Of a stretch of DNA of 53,766 nucleotides, positions 1 through 9,203 are shown one piece after another. This DNA is from Firmicutes bacterium UBA5774. Lineage in GTDB: Bacteria; Bacillota; Clostridia; Peptostreptococcales; Anaerovoracaceae. A program made the position numbers and the translations under genes. Within the stretch, counting starts at the first letter, position 1, and every line of letters starts with the position of its first letter. Below the pieces are notes generated by a model, which was not told the DNA's origin, made no database searches, and saw nothing but the letters and a program-made list of their open reading frames with translations. The DNA lies in assembly GCA_002418625.1 (NCBI GenBank), contig DIEM01000039.1, positions 2,310-56,075 on the forward strand, read 5' to 3'.

Positions 1-3000
1 CCGCCATACTCATCATTGGATTGCAGGCCGATAGCCCGTGGATCCCCCAGTGCCATGCTCCCGGTAGTCAAGTCCGCTATGAGCAGGGCAGCGCGTTCCT
101 CATAATCGTATCCCGTCCCATAAATATGATCCCAGATCGCCCCAAAGGCCAAATAGATCCTGTCTCCCGATTTCCTGGCGAAAATCAATTCATTTTTGCA
201 TATGTATCCGTTCGCGTCCTTTTTTGAAAATGCGAAGCTGGAAGGATCACGCACGCCATGCAGCTCCGCTTCGAACCAGTATCCGGTGCTGCTTCTTCTG
301 GTCCAGCTGAATGCCGTATGGGTCATGGCACCTTTTTCGTCATAAACCGGCGTCTTGAGGTAATACCCGGCATCAGCCGCAGTTTTTGCATTGTCGCGAA
401 GCATGCTGCCGCTCCGGTCGAAGATCCGGACACCTGACACATATGTCCTTCCGCCTGGCGTTTCGTAGCCGACGGCCATGCTGCCGTCCGCATCTATCCC
501 TATCAGTTCATATCGGGTCAGGGCCGATTCCTCGGGGTTTCGGGTGAAATTTTTCGAAACGGCTTTCTCTGTTTCCGGATCAAATATCGTCCGGATCAAT
601 TTTTCAGGACCTGACGCCAATAGATGGATCTGTCCGCCGATCCGCCTCGACACATCGCTCAAGGAGGTGCCGGCAGGCGGCGCATATTCCCTTTTCACGG
701 ATCCGTCAAGCTTATCGACCGCATAGACCCCTGTCCCCTTGATTGAATAGACATATCGCTCCGTGTCATAGTTCCCGTCTCCTGCGGCAAAATCAAGCAC
801 GGTCAAGGCCGCTCCAGTTTTCTTGTCGATCAGGAGCGTTTTATCGCCGCAAATAAGATAAAGGAATTCATCCGTGTCATCATGCCGGAGTTTTATTTGC
901 GATTTTCGCTCGATTTTCAGCAGCTCCTGATCGATGACGCAGATCCATTCGGATTTTTGTTCATCAGCCCCGGCTGCCTGCGCCGCCTCATACGAATCCC
1001 TGATATCATAGGCCGTCAATTTATATGGCATCGCCGGATAGTCTCCGGCGTCTGTTCCCGGCCACGCGGCCTCCATGACATACAGCCGTCTGTCATCGAT
1101 ACTGTATCCCTCCTCTTCAAGGAAGGTCCATCTGCCTTCATATCCGAAATCCGAGTCGACCGACATGACCTTGCCGGGGCTCTGCCGCTTTGTTTCCGCT
1201 TCTGTCGCCCAGATGGGATCTTCGAGTCTTTCAATCCTGATGTCCGCATCGATCCCGTTTCTGATGAATTCCTCCCGGTACGCATCCTGATCCTTCAGGC
1301 TCTGATATTCGCGCTCTCCCGCCGCCAGAACCAATATCCTGGCCCTGGACGTCTCTAAAGGCGTCAGGCTGACCACCGGGGCGATATTGACCACCTCGGA
1401 CAAAGCCGCGGCCTCTGCGGTTTTTATATCGCCATCGACTATATATTCTTCCAGCGTCGGCTCTGTCCACCGTTCCTTCACGCGAAGCCTGACTTCAAAA
1501 GGACCGACGCCCTGCTTCATGAACTGCACCTTCTTTTTTGTGCCGAACGACAGGTCCGCCATCTCGCGGCATCCCTCTTCCGCATCCGGTTCGATCAGCA
1601 CCCAGCTGCGCGACACCTGATCACCGTCAGCCATGACCGTTTCGTCTTCGGCCCGGATGACCGCCACGTCAGACCCCTTTTCTCTGATATATTCAGGCGC
1701 CAGCACAATGGCGGCTTCCGGCGGCAGATCAGGCGAAACTGAAAAAACAGTGCTTTCAAAGTCCGTCCTTCCCCGGCTGTCCTTCGCAAATATATTGAAT
1801 CTGTACTCTCCCGGTTCCTTTGTCAGAAACTCGACACTATATATTTCGAAACCGCCGCCGTCCGCCGCCGATAGCTCCGCCAGCGGCCTCGTCTTGATGC
1901 ACGGGCTGTTTTCCTGCGGGGCGGATCTTGTCAGCCGGACTGTAGATCCTTCAACGGTCTCTGGCTGTTCCCCCCCGGCTTCACCATCGTCATCATTCAT
2001 CTGCTGCAATTCGACATAAAATTCCTGCAGCGGGTACAAAGGATTGACCGCCGTCGAAATCCTGAGAACCTGCCTGCGGTTCTGCTTTTGAACGCCGCCG
2101 AGAACCGCGCCGATATCCGGCGTGCTTCGGACCTCGATCCTTTCCTGATCGGATGTGGATACTCCCGAATCCGGCTTGACTACGAGCTTGCCGGTATACA
2201 TACCCGGCCGCTCAAATGCCATCTCCGCCCGGGTCGAGCCGAGCCTTCGGATCAGTGCGCTGCCGCCTTCCATCACGGAGAACCGGTTTGTCCCCAGCCC
2301 TTCGTCATAGATCCTTTGAGCTGGCCAGACCGCCCCATCGACCGTAAATACAGAATCATCCTGAGCCAAAACCGCATGGCCCTCATAGGTGAAGTCCGGC
2401 AATATCAGATCCGCCTGTCCCGTGATATCCTGAGGCTCCGTTTCATCGGACGGCGGCTCTGGCGGCTCGGCAGGCCATTCCTCCGCCGGTCCGACAAAAA
2501 CCATGATCTCTTTTGATGCCGTCTTTAAAATCGGATGGGAATCCGCCTGAAAAACCGAGTCGAATTCACCCTCCCCATTCAATACGACCACATTGCTGCC
2601 TCCTTGAAGATCGCTCCTATAGATTTTGACAGGAAAAACAGCGGTCGTGCTGGCGCTTTCCGCCAGATCCTGCCGGTCTCCGACCGGCGCATCATATCCG
2701 CAGTATCGTATGCCCGCTACCCTCATGCAGGCTTCTGGCAAAGCCCCATAGTCGACCGACGCGGTGACCGTCACCGGTATTTCCAGGAATTCCGACTGCG
2801 GTTCCAGTTTATACTGCTCCTGAGCCGTTGACATGTCTATACGGGTCCTGATCGTGCTTTTCATGGCCGGCACAGTGAATGTGTCATAATACCCGTTTGA
2901 TTGCCGAAGCTGTATCGCGCCGTTCATTTCGACGGACGGTGTGCTCATGACCTTCATATAATCCAGCTTTTCAATCCAGCCGACGATCGGGCGTCGGGCC

Positions 3001-3539
3001 AGTATTTCTGTCATCGACAGCCCGGTCTGCATTCCATCGTTTTGGACCTTGGCTGTCAGTATGTATTCTTTCATTCCGGGATACTGCAGCACAGCTCCCC
3101 AAGTGGCATAATTTGACGGGCCGGTCACCCACAGTTTGTCCTGGAGCGCAGCGCTTCCTGTTTCGTCCGGCGGAAACAAATCGTTTGTAATGGCTTTTCC
3201 CTGAAAGTTGAAGCCGAGATACCTGTATTGAATGATATTATCCGCATCTGTTTTTATATCGCCATGCGGATCGCCATAGGCCACGATTCTGTAGATGACA
3301 AAGGTTTTGCAATTGATGGGCTGTCCCGCGCCGTTCACCGAGGGCTGCCCCATCGCCTCCAGCTGCAAGCCTGCGGCCTCGATTTCCTCACGGCTGACCA
3401 TCGCATACGGATCCTCCGCTCCATATGCGGTCGCCGATGTCTGCGCCAGCAGCGCCATCGCAAGAAAAACGGCGGCCAACGCCGAAATAGCCGCTTTCGA
3501 TCCGATCCATCCCAATGCCGGTCTGCCGATCCTGTTCAA
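1..3539 (-). CDS. Large secreted protein of unknown family, 3' end outside the window
   Basis: I read a single uninterrupted frame from a TTG codon at 3539 to the left edge, at least 1179 codons, with no stop. The TTG follows an AAGAGGTG ribosome binding site and lies 10 bp after the stop of the upstream gene, so the two are probably co-translated. The first 45 residues form a basic N-terminus, a hydrophobic core and an Ala-rich end, which is an export signal. A Pro/Glu-rich linker lies near residues 345-370. Around residues 570-640 there is an Ig/PKD-like stretch (GEYRFNIFAKDSRGR). The last 300 visible residues alternate short strands with Asp/Gly turns, as in a beta-propeller. No catalytic motif was recognised. 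It is probably a cell-surface or extracellular protein of more than 130 kDa. The function is unknown; the domain calls are inference from sequence texture. Confidence 0.8.
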   Translation of the reverse strand, partial: MNRIGRPALGWIGSKAAISALAAVFLAMALLAQTSATAYGAEDPYAMVSREEIEAAGLQLEAMGQPSVNGAGQPINCKTFVIYRIVAYGDPHGDIKTDADNIIQYRYLGFNFQGKAITNDLFPPDETGSAALQDKLWVTGPSNYATWGAVLQYPGMKEYILTAKVQNDGMQTGLSMTEILARRPIVGWIEKLDYMKVMSTPSVEMNGAIQLRQSNGYYDTFTVPAMKSTIRTRIDMSTAQEQYKLEPQSEFLEIPVTVTASVDYGALPEACMRVAGIRYCGYDAPVGDRQDLAESASTTAVFPVKIYRSDLQGGSNVVVLNGEGEFDSVFQADSHPILKTASKEIMVFVGPAEEWPAEPPEPPSDETEPQDITGQADLILPDFTYEGHAVLAQDDSVFTVDGAVWPAQRIYDEGLGTNRFSVMEGGSALIRRLGSTRAEMAFERPGMYTGKLVVKPDSGVSTSDQERIEVRSTPDIGAVLGGVQKQNRRQVLRISTAVNPLYPLQEFYVELQQMNDDDGEAGGEQPETVEGSTVRLTRSAPQENSPCIKTRPLAELSAADGGGFEIYSVEFLTKEPGEYRFNIFAKDSRGRTDFESTVFSVSPDLPPEAAIVLAPEYIREKGSDVAVIRAEDETVMADGDQVSRSWVLIEPDAEEGCREMADLSFGTKKKVQFMKQGVGPFEVRLRVKERWTEPTLEEYIVDGDIKTAEAAALSEVVNIAPVVSLTPLETSRARILVLAAGEREYQSLKDQDAYREEFIRNGIDADIRIERLEDPIWATEAETKRQSPGKVMSVDSDFGYEGRWTFLEEEGYSIDDRRLYVMEAAWPGTDAGDYPAMPYKLTAYDIRDSYEAAQAAGADEQKSEWICVIDQELLKIERKSQIKLRHDDTDEFLYLICGDKTLLIDKKTGAALTVLDFAAGDGNYDTERYVYSIKGTGVYAVDKLDGSVKREYAPPAGTSLSDVSRRIGGQIHLLASGPEKLIRTIFDPETEKAVSKNFTRNPEESALTRYELIGIDADGSMAVGYETPGGRTYVSGVRIFDRSGSMLRDNAKTAADAGYYLKTPVYDEKGAMTHTAFSWTRRSSTGYWFEAELHGVRDPSSFAFSKKDANGYICKNELIFARKSGDRIYLAFGAIWDHIYGTGYDYEERAALLIADLTTGSMALGDPRAIGLQSNDEYG

Positions 3540-3549
3540 TGCACACCTC

Positions 3550-4518
3550 TTACTTTCCACTGATATGAAGCGTTGTGCGCGCCGTCTCATCATCATTGAA
3601 AACGACTGTGATGCCGCCAAAGTTTCTTGTTTCGTTTGGCAGATCGACCAGCCTGAGGCATGGGCCGCCCGGCTCCTTCTGGTAGAGGTTTCCATACTTT
3701 TTCAAAGCGAAATCAACTATTTGAAGGCCCGTATCATTGCCATATATGCCCGACAGTATTTCCTTGTTCAAATCCACCAATGCCGGTTCAAGCACTCTGC
3801 CGCCGGCCAGGAATCCATCCCTCCAGCCAGGAAGCGCAGTCAGGGCGGCCAGCTGCTCCGTCCTGTAATTCATGCCCATTTCATAAACCAGGCCGGGTCT
3901 CTCGATGCCGGGCCCTTCCGTTCCTTCCTCTCCGGTCTCTGTGATCCCTTCCCTGCGAGCGGCGTTAAAGACAAACGCGCACAGACTTGGCAGGCCTTGC
4001 CCGTCCTTTTCCTTCAGCGATATCCAAACTGTATCGCAGCCGATCCCACGGGCTCCTGTTATGTCGATGAATCCTCCATGGCTTGATACATACTTCCGCA
4101 ATGCTTTCAAAACAATGCAAATATCTCTGTTGACGCCTGCATCCGTTCCTCCGGGCATGCTCCAGCTCTCCTGCCCCTCGCCATCCTCCATGACCAGCCT
4201 GCCGTCCCGCAGGATGCAGCGGCCGCGTACCTGCCTGGCATATCTGCCATTTGCGAGCCAATATGCGCCGTCTTCATGCAGCGCCGTGTTGCTGCCGTTG
4301 TACCATGCATCCATCTCCGCGCATTCCGGATCCCCGGCGCAACATGGCGCCACGGCCGGCATCGTCACCTGGAGCCCTTCCGCATAGCAGCTCCCGGCCT
4401 CCCTGACGGTCACCGCCGCCACGAGAGTGGCTGCCAACAGTGCAACAAATACGAAATGTGCGGCAGCGACCCGAAACGACCCGCCAGGCTTTTCCCTGAT
4501 CCATAAAATCCTTCCCAT
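3550..4518 (-). CDS. Exported protein of unknown function, 322 aa
   Basis: The ATG start is preceded by GAAGGGGT at normal spacing. The protein opens with a positively charged segment followed by a hydrophobic helix at about residues 18-36, so it is membrane-anchored or secreted. The mature part is rich in Cys in its first third (CCAGDPEC and nearby) and has a central, well-ordered region ending in a short basic tail. No family was recognised. It is the first gene of a two-gene unit with the giant secreted protein, whose TTG start lies only 10 bp beyond this stop. The pair probably works together at the cell surface, for example as a surface adhesin and an accessory protein, but that is inference from position only. 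Confidence 0.75.
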   Translation of the reverse strand: MGRILWIREKPGGSFRVAAAHFVFVALLAATLVAAVTVREAGSCYAEGLQVTMPAVAPCCAGDPECAEMDAWYNGSNTALHEDGAYWLANGRYARQVRGRCILRDGRLVMEDGEGQESWSMPGGTDAGVNRDICIVLKALRKYVSSHGGFIDITGARGIGCDTVWISLKEKDGQGLPSLCAFVFNAARREGITETGEEGTEGPGIERPGLVYEMGMNYRTEQLAALTALPGWRDGFLAGGRVLEPALVDLNKEILSGIYGNDTGLQIVDFALKKYGNLYQKEPGGPCLRLVDLPNETRNFGGITVVFNDDETARTTLHISGK

Positions 4519-4822
4519 TCAAACCCCTTCTTTCTGAACCGAATATTGTTATTCCGACCATTTTCGCCATATTTCCAATGCCTGACCAAAAAACGACGAA
4601 ACGCCGGAACTCCCCCACGCGATACCATTCCATATTTTTCCATATCGCAACTATATGGTATTATTTTCCATTAGCTTTTGCAAGTCCAACATTTCGCCAT
4701 TGTCAGGTACTTTTTCGCTTTCGGCCTGTATTTCACCTTGCCCAATATGCCTCATTCTGATATACTTTCATTTGATTTGATTAGATACGAAAAAATTCAG
4801 TTTATCGAAATGAGGTGAAAAA
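4519..4822. promoter_or_regulatory. Divergent intergenic region
   Basis: This 304-bp AT-rich gap separates the exported-protein pair (minus) from the DUF1846 gene (plus). It holds the clear plus-strand promoter listed separately. For the minus strand the best match is TTGCAA-N17-TACCAT reading leftward from about 4681, which is weak and would give a leader of more than 100 nt. Short direct repeats of CCATAT occur around 4625-4650. I see no riboswitch or small RNA here. Confidence 0.4.
4738..4766 (+). promoter_or_regulatory. Sigma-A-type promoter of the DUF1846 gene
   Basis: TTGCCC at 4738-4743 and TATACT at 4761-4766 are separated by 17 bp. Transcription would start near 4773, giving a leader of about 50 nt that ends in a GAGGTG ribosome binding site six bases before the ATG at 4823. 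Confidence 0.65.
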
Positions 4823-6328
4823 ATGCTTGGATTTGATGCGGAGAAATATCTGGAAGAACAGTCGAAATTTATACTCAGCCGTATAAAGAACGGTGAGCGG
4901 CTCTATCTGGAATTCGGAGGCAAGCTGCTGTTCGACATGCATGCAAAACGTGTGCTTCCCGGGTTTGATGAGAACGCCAAGATCAAACTCCTGCACAAGC
5001 TGAAGGATCAGACGGAAATCATCATCGCCATCTACGCCGGCGATATCGCGAGAAATAAAACCAGGCAGGATTTCGGAATCACCTATGACCTTGACGTATT
5101 CAGGCTTATGGACGACCTCAGAAAATATGAGATCGCCGTCAACAGCGTCGTTATAACCCGATATGAAAACCAGCCTGCCGCCAATATATTCATGCACAAG
5201 CTTGAACGCCGCGGTATCAAAGTCTATAAGCACCTGGCCACAAAAGGCTATCCGACGGACGTTGACACAATTGTCAGCGACGAGGGATACGGCGCGAATC
5301 CATATATAGAAACGACTCGACCCCTCGTGGTCGTCACGGGTCCGGGCCCGGGCAGCGGCAAGCTGGCCACCTGCCTCAGCCAGCTCTATCATGAGAATAA
5401 AAGGGGAATGAACGTCGGCTACTCCAAGTTCGAAACATTCCCAGTCTGGAACCTTCCTTTGAAGCACCCCGTCAATGTGGCTTATGAGGCCGCTACGGTC
5501 GATCTCAAGGACGTCAACATGATCGACTCCTTTCATCTTGAAGCTTACGGAGAAACAGCGGTGAATTACAACCGCGACCTTGAAATATTCCCTGTGATCA
5601 AGAGGATCATCGAAAAGATAACCGGACAGGAATCCATGTACAAATCGCCGACCGACATGGGCGTTAATAGGGTCGGATTTGCCATTACCAACGACGAAGC
5701 GGTCCGGGAGGCATCCCGTCAGGAAATCGTCAGAAGATATTTCAAAACAAAATGCGAATACAAAAAAGGCCTTCTTGATGAAGACTCCCTTTCAAGATCC
5801 AAACTCATCATGGATGACCTCGGGCTCAAGGAAACATACCGAAGGGTCGTCGAACCCGCCAGGCTCTATGCCGACATGAAAAACGGCGAGGTGCACGGTT
5901 GTGACGAGACGATCATCGGCATGGCGATAGAATTGAAGGATGGCACCATCGTGACCGGAAAGAGCTCAAAACTCATGGATGCCGCCGGCGCAACAATCCT
6001 GAACGCCATCAAGGTGTTGGCGGGCCTTGCGGATGATATCCATATCATCTCTCCCGTCATCCTGAGGCCGATCGAAAACCTCAAATTAAATGTACTGAAC
6101 AGCGGCAAAGCAACGATGGATTGCGAGGAGGTGCTCTTCGCACTATCTATTTCCGCCGCAACGAATCCCACGGCGCAGGCCGCCATGGAAAAGCTGACGG
6201 AGCTTTGCGGCTGCAGAGCCCACTGCACAGCGATCCTGAGCTTCAGTGACGAGCAGATCCTGACCAGCCTCGGCATCGATGTAACGAGTGATGCCGAGTA
6301 CGCGTCGAACAACCTGTATTACAGTTAA
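4823..6328 (+). CDS. DUF1846 family protein
   Basis: The 501-aa product has the normal length and start (GFDAEKYLEEQ) of the DUF1846/UPF0371 family, found mainly in Firmicutes and Actinobacteria. A glycine-rich loop, GPGPGSGK at residues 173-180, resembles a nucleotide-binding P-loop, and the first half is otherwise Rossmann-like. The middle carries NMIDSFHLEAYGETAVNYNRD and the C-terminal third is a compact alpha/beta domain. Family members have been crystallised but I know of no established reaction, so the biochemical role is unknown. It stands alone between its own promoter and a strong hairpin terminator, and is convergent with the glycan operon. Confidence 0.9.
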   Translation: MLGFDAEKYLEEQSKFILSRIKNGERLYLEFGGKLLFDMHAKRVLPGFDENAKIKLLHKLKDQTEIIIAIYAGDIARNKTRQDFGITYDLDVFRLMDDLRKYEIAVNSVVITRYENQPAANIFMHKLERRGIKVYKHLATKGYPTDVDTIVSDEGYGANPYIETTRPLVVVTGPGPGSGKLATCLSQLYHENKRGMNVGYSKFETFPVWNLPLKHPVNVAYEAATVDLKDVNMIDSFHLEAYGETAVNYNRDLEIFPVIKRIIEKITGQESMYKSPTDMGVNRVGFAITNDEAVREASRQEIVRRYFKTKCEYKKGLLDEDSLSRSKLIMDDLGLKETYRRVVEPARLYADMKNGEVHGCDETIIGMAIELKDGTIVTGKSSKLMDAAGATILNAIKVLAGLADDIHIISPVILRPIENLKLNVLNSGKATMDCEEVLFALSISAATNPTAQAAMEKLTELCGCRAHCTAILSFSDEQILTSLGIDVTSDAEYASNNLYYS

Positions 6329-6380
6329 AACCACTCAGGAACAGTTGTTTGGAACATTATACAGACAATCACCGAAAAAA

Positions 6381-6423
6381 GTGGCCGGCTCCTCAGCATA
6401 AGCTGAAGAGCCGGCCTTTTTCA
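6381..6423. terminator. Bidirectional intrinsic terminator
   Basis: The arms GGCCGGCTCCTCAGC and GCTGAAGAGCCGGCC (one mismatch) close on a 4-nt loop. The plus strand then reads TTTTT and the minus strand reads TTTTTT after two bases. It separates the convergent DUF1846 gene and the end of the glycan operon. Confidence 0.9.
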
Positions 6424-6464
6424 TTTAAGCGGCAGCGTTCTATATAACCCGCATGATGGCATGT

Positions 6465-7652
6465 CTATTTGAATAGTCTTTCCATATTCTTCCTGGCGTT
6501 TTCGTCGCTATACCTCTCCGTGATGATATTTCGGTTTGTGATTTTTATTTCATCCGGATAAGGCGTCAGCATATCACGCACATTCCCGGATAATAAACTG
6601 TCGGTGCTTTCGATCCTGATGCCGTCTGCCGCATATTCCCGGTAAGTTGTGACCGCTTCGCGCAAATAGACCTTCTTACCCAGATAGATCAGCGGAATGA
6701 TATTGCCCTTGCCCTGCTGACGAAAATGATTCATGATCGCAGTGTCTGTTTTACGCAGCAGTTGAAAATATCTGTCCGCCGCCATGAATTCTGTCAGCGG
6801 CACAAACCGGTCCCCGAGCAATTCTCTGCCAATGGCGATGACCTTTTCGATATACGCCGGCCGCCCATAGGACAACGGGCAGACAACGCCGAAATCGCAG
6901 GATTCAATACCGCTCAGCATTTGCAGGACATCGGCATGATTATTCGACGGATAGCCTGAATTGCCCACAAGAACGAGCTTTGAACATTCCTTGACCGCAT
7001 CGAGTTCAGGCCAATCCGCAGGCGCTTCCTCGGAGACATGCCTAAGCTTCTGGAAATTCAATGGATTTGGATAAAAAAACTTTCGATATTCAGCCCCGGT
7101 ATCATAGTGGTGTTTTATGATGTCGTATTCCGAACGAAAATCTCCGGCAATCAGGTCCACTCTCGCTATTGCGCGCTTCCTCCATGGGTCAAAGAAGATC
7201 TTCCGCTTCAGAACTTTCTTCAAGGTTCCCGATTTCGAAACAGGCCCCATAAGCTTATGCGTCTCGGCGCTGAATTGTTCGAGTTCGGTAAAATCATAGA
7301 AATCGCCGCCCCAGGGAAGCCAGATGATCCTCCGGCCTTTTCCTTCTTTTCCGTCATTGCTGCAATAACGCATCAAGATAAAACTGCCCCAGTTGTTCAG
7401 GAAATGGATGAAAACATTTGAAGCACTATCCAAGATCGCCCTGATCGCGCTGTCGTTCAAATAGCGAAGCCTGAAAAAAGGCCTCCAGATATCCAGCACC
7501 AGCATACCCGCCCTGTCACGCCTGTCGACATAGCATTTATGAGGATCCACGGACAAAATGATAAAAGCATGCTCATCCGCCGGAAAATAAGCGGCCAGAT
7601 ACTCCATGAACCTCTTCGTATAGAAGTTGTCCAGCATGATATGGACATTCAT
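6465..7652 (-). CDS. WecF-like (GT56) N-acetylfucosaminyltransferase-family glycosyltransferase
   Basis: The 395-aa protein matches the pattern of the TDP-Fuc4NAc:lipid II transferase family (GT56). The hallmark motifs are LVGNSGYPSNNHADVL near residue 225, PLSYGRP, PLTEFM and AIMNHFRQQGKGNI, with an N-terminal Rossmann-like half. Known members add a 4-acetamido-4,6-dideoxy sugar from a nucleotide donor to an undecaprenyl-linked acceptor at the inner face of the membrane. Here the donor is not known, because no 4-amino-sugar synthesis genes are in the window. Its start overlaps the stop of the DUF849 gene by 4 bp (ATGA), so the two are translationally coupled. It is the last gene of the glycan operon, followed by the bidirectional terminator. 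Confidence 0.82.
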   Translation of the reverse strand: MNVHIMLDNFYTKRFMEYLAAYFPADEHAFIILSVDPHKCYVDRRDRAGMLVLDIWRPFFRLRYLNDSAIRAILDSASNVFIHFLNNWGSFILMRYCSNDGKEGKGRRIIWLPWGGDFYDFTELEQFSAETHKLMGPVSKSGTLKKVLKRKIFFDPWRKRAIARVDLIAGDFRSEYDIIKHHYDTGAEYRKFFYPNPLNFQKLRHVSEEAPADWPELDAVKECSKLVLVGNSGYPSNNHADVLQMLSGIESCDFGVVCPLSYGRPAYIEKVIAIGRELLGDRFVPLTEFMAADRYFQLLRKTDTAIMNHFRQQGKGNIIPLIYLGKKVYLREAVTTYREYAADGIRIESTDSLLSGNVRDMLTPYPDEIKITNRNIITERYSDENARKNMERLFK

Positions 7653-8512
7653 CCGGCGGTCCCATAGCCATGTGTGCCATCCCTGAGATTGAGAAGGCGG
7701 CGGAGCTCATCCGGCGGCATGACGGTTCGCCCATTGGCGCCAATGATTGTATGGAGCCGTTCAAGAAGTTTTGCATTGGTCGCGAGCGTCGTCCTGTCCT
7801 GATCGTACCATATATTGTCCTCCAGGCCGACCCGGACGCCGTATCCCATGGATATCGCCAGCGAATTGACCATCAGCTGCACATCACCGACACCGCCCAT
7901 TGAAAAAACGGAATTCTCCGGCAAGGCGTTGACCATCATGCCTGCGTGCAGCAGGCTTGCCTGGGCACAGGCGATATTGCCAAGAATGAAATTGAAGTAA
8001 TACGGCGGACGCAGCTTGTCCTTGCGGATCAGATAGGACGCATAATTCAGCATTCCAACATCAAACGCTTCAAGTTCGGGCTTGATTCCCTTTTCATTCA
8101 TACGGTCCGCGAGATTGTTGATCATATCCGGATCATTGATGCTGGCCTGGGCGTTGAAGTTCAAAGAGCTCAGCGTCAGGCTCGCCATATCCGGCTTTTG
8201 GTCTCCCGTCAGTGAAAGCGCGTCGGCGCGCTTTTCGAATTCATGGATCTTCCTTCCGCTCGTGGAAACACAAATCACAAGCTTCGGTTCCTTTTCCCGG
8301 ATCCCGTCGATCACGCGCGCATAGACCTCCTTATGATAATCCGGTTCTCCCGTGACCTCGTCACGAATATGCAGATGCACCATAGAAATACCTGTTTTGC
8401 TTGCCAAGACCACGTCTCTGACAATCTCGTCTACAGCCAGAGGAACATGCGGTGTCTGACTTCTGGTAGGCAGCATGCCGGTCGGTGTAAAGTTCACAAT
8501 GATCTTATCCAT
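7649..8512 (-). CDS. DUF849 / BKACE family beta-keto acid cleavage enzyme
   Basis: The 287-aa protein is a full-length member of the BKACE family, of which 3-keto-5-aminohexanoate cleavage enzyme (Kce) is the type. These TIM-barrel zinc enzymes use acetyl-CoA to split a beta-keto acid into acetoacetate and a new acyl-CoA. The zinc ligands are present: His46 and His48 in VHLHIRD, and the Glu of GLEDNIW near residue 230. The start PTGMLPTRSQTPHVP is typical of the phosphate/carboxylate-binding N-terminus. The gene overlaps an acyltransferase upstream (8 bp) and a glycosyltransferase downstream (4 bp), and no lysine-fermentation genes are nearby. It may therefore supply or recycle an unusual acyl-CoA for sugar decoration. 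The family call is firm; the role is inference. Confidence 0.88.
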   Translation of the reverse strand: MDKIIVNFTPTGMLPTRSQTPHVPLAVDEIVRDVVLASKTGISMVHLHIRDEVTGEPDYHKEVYARVIDGIREKEPKLVICVSTSGRKIHEFEKRADALSLTGDQKPDMASLTLSSLNFNAQASINDPDMINNLADRMNEKGIKPELEAFDVGMLNYASYLIRKDKLRPPYYFNFILGNIACAQASLLHAGMMVNALPENSVFSMGGVGDVQLMVNSLAISMGYGVRVGLEDNIWYDQDRTTLATNAKLLERLHTIIGANGRTVMPPDELRRLLNLRDGTHGYGTAG

Positions 8513-9182
8513 TTCGAACCCCCATCATAATTCCACTCTCTTCGTGATAGCCTGCGATTCTTGCAGGATTCCCCATATTTTTCGAATAGGGCTCCGTATC
8601 CTTCAGAATGAGGCTGGCGGCGCCGACAAGCGTTTCATCGGCTATTGTTCTTTTTTCGATGACAGTCGCCCCGATCCCGATGTAGCAATTATCGCCCATT
8701 GAACAATTAGCGGCAATATTGCATCCAGGGCTGATCACATTATGACTTCCGATTTTGAATTCATGTCCGAGGTAAACCTGCTGCCTGATGATATTGTTGC
8801 TTCCCATCGTGCCATTGAGGCCGAGATGCGCCTGGGCAAGCACAATATTATTGTCTCCCATGACAATATCCGGAGCGACGTCCGCCCTTTTACTGATAAA
8901 ATTACGAAGCATATAGCCGGCGTCCCTGGCTTTCTGATAATAGGGCTTTCTGGCACGGAGCTGCCGAAAACTCGTATAGACCGCGATCATATCATATTCT
9001 GCCGGCGGATAAAGCTTTGCCGCTGCGTCAAAATCGACGAGCGGCAATCCCAGGAAAGTATCGCTTGAAATATAGTCACTGTCAGCACAAAAGGCAGCGA
9101 TTTCAAAACCCGCATCGCCGCGCGCTTCGTAATACAGCATTTCGCTGAGAACGGTGTTACCGTAAACGATCACTTTCTTCAT
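8505..9182 (-). CDS. PglD/NeuD-like sugar O- or N-acyltransferase
   Basis: The product has an N-terminal Rossmann-like PglD_N domain (KKVIVYGNTVLSEML, residues 1-85) and a C-terminal left-handed beta-helix of hexapeptide repeats (IGSHNVISPGCNIA, GDNCYIGIGATV) that ends in GNPARIAGY. This is the architecture of PglD and NeuD, which acylate nucleotide-linked amino sugars from acyl-CoA. I chose the ATG at 9182 (225 aa) because GGAGG lies seven bases upstream; a GTG at 9197 would place that site inside the gene. It overlaps the DUF849 gene by 8 bp, so a CoA-ester-producing enzyme and a CoA-ester-using enzyme are translated together. Confidence 0.85.
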   Translation of the reverse strand: MKKVIVYGNTVLSEMLYYEARGDAGFEIAAFCADSDYISSDTFLGLPLVDFDAAAKLYPPAEYDMIAVYTSFRQLRARKPYYQKARDAGYMLRNFISKRADVAPDIVMGDNNIVLAQAHLGLNGTMGSNNIIRQQVYLGHEFKIGSHNVISPGCNIAANCSMGDNCYIGIGATVIEKRTIADETLVGAASLILKDTEPYSKNMGNPARIAGYHEESGIMMGVRNG

Positions 9183-9203
9183 ATTCAGTTCCTCCACAAG
9201 CCG

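Noticed and set aside
4802..5536. A 244-codon minus-strand open frame
   Set aside because: It is antisense to the DUF1846 gene and covers that gene's ribosome binding site.
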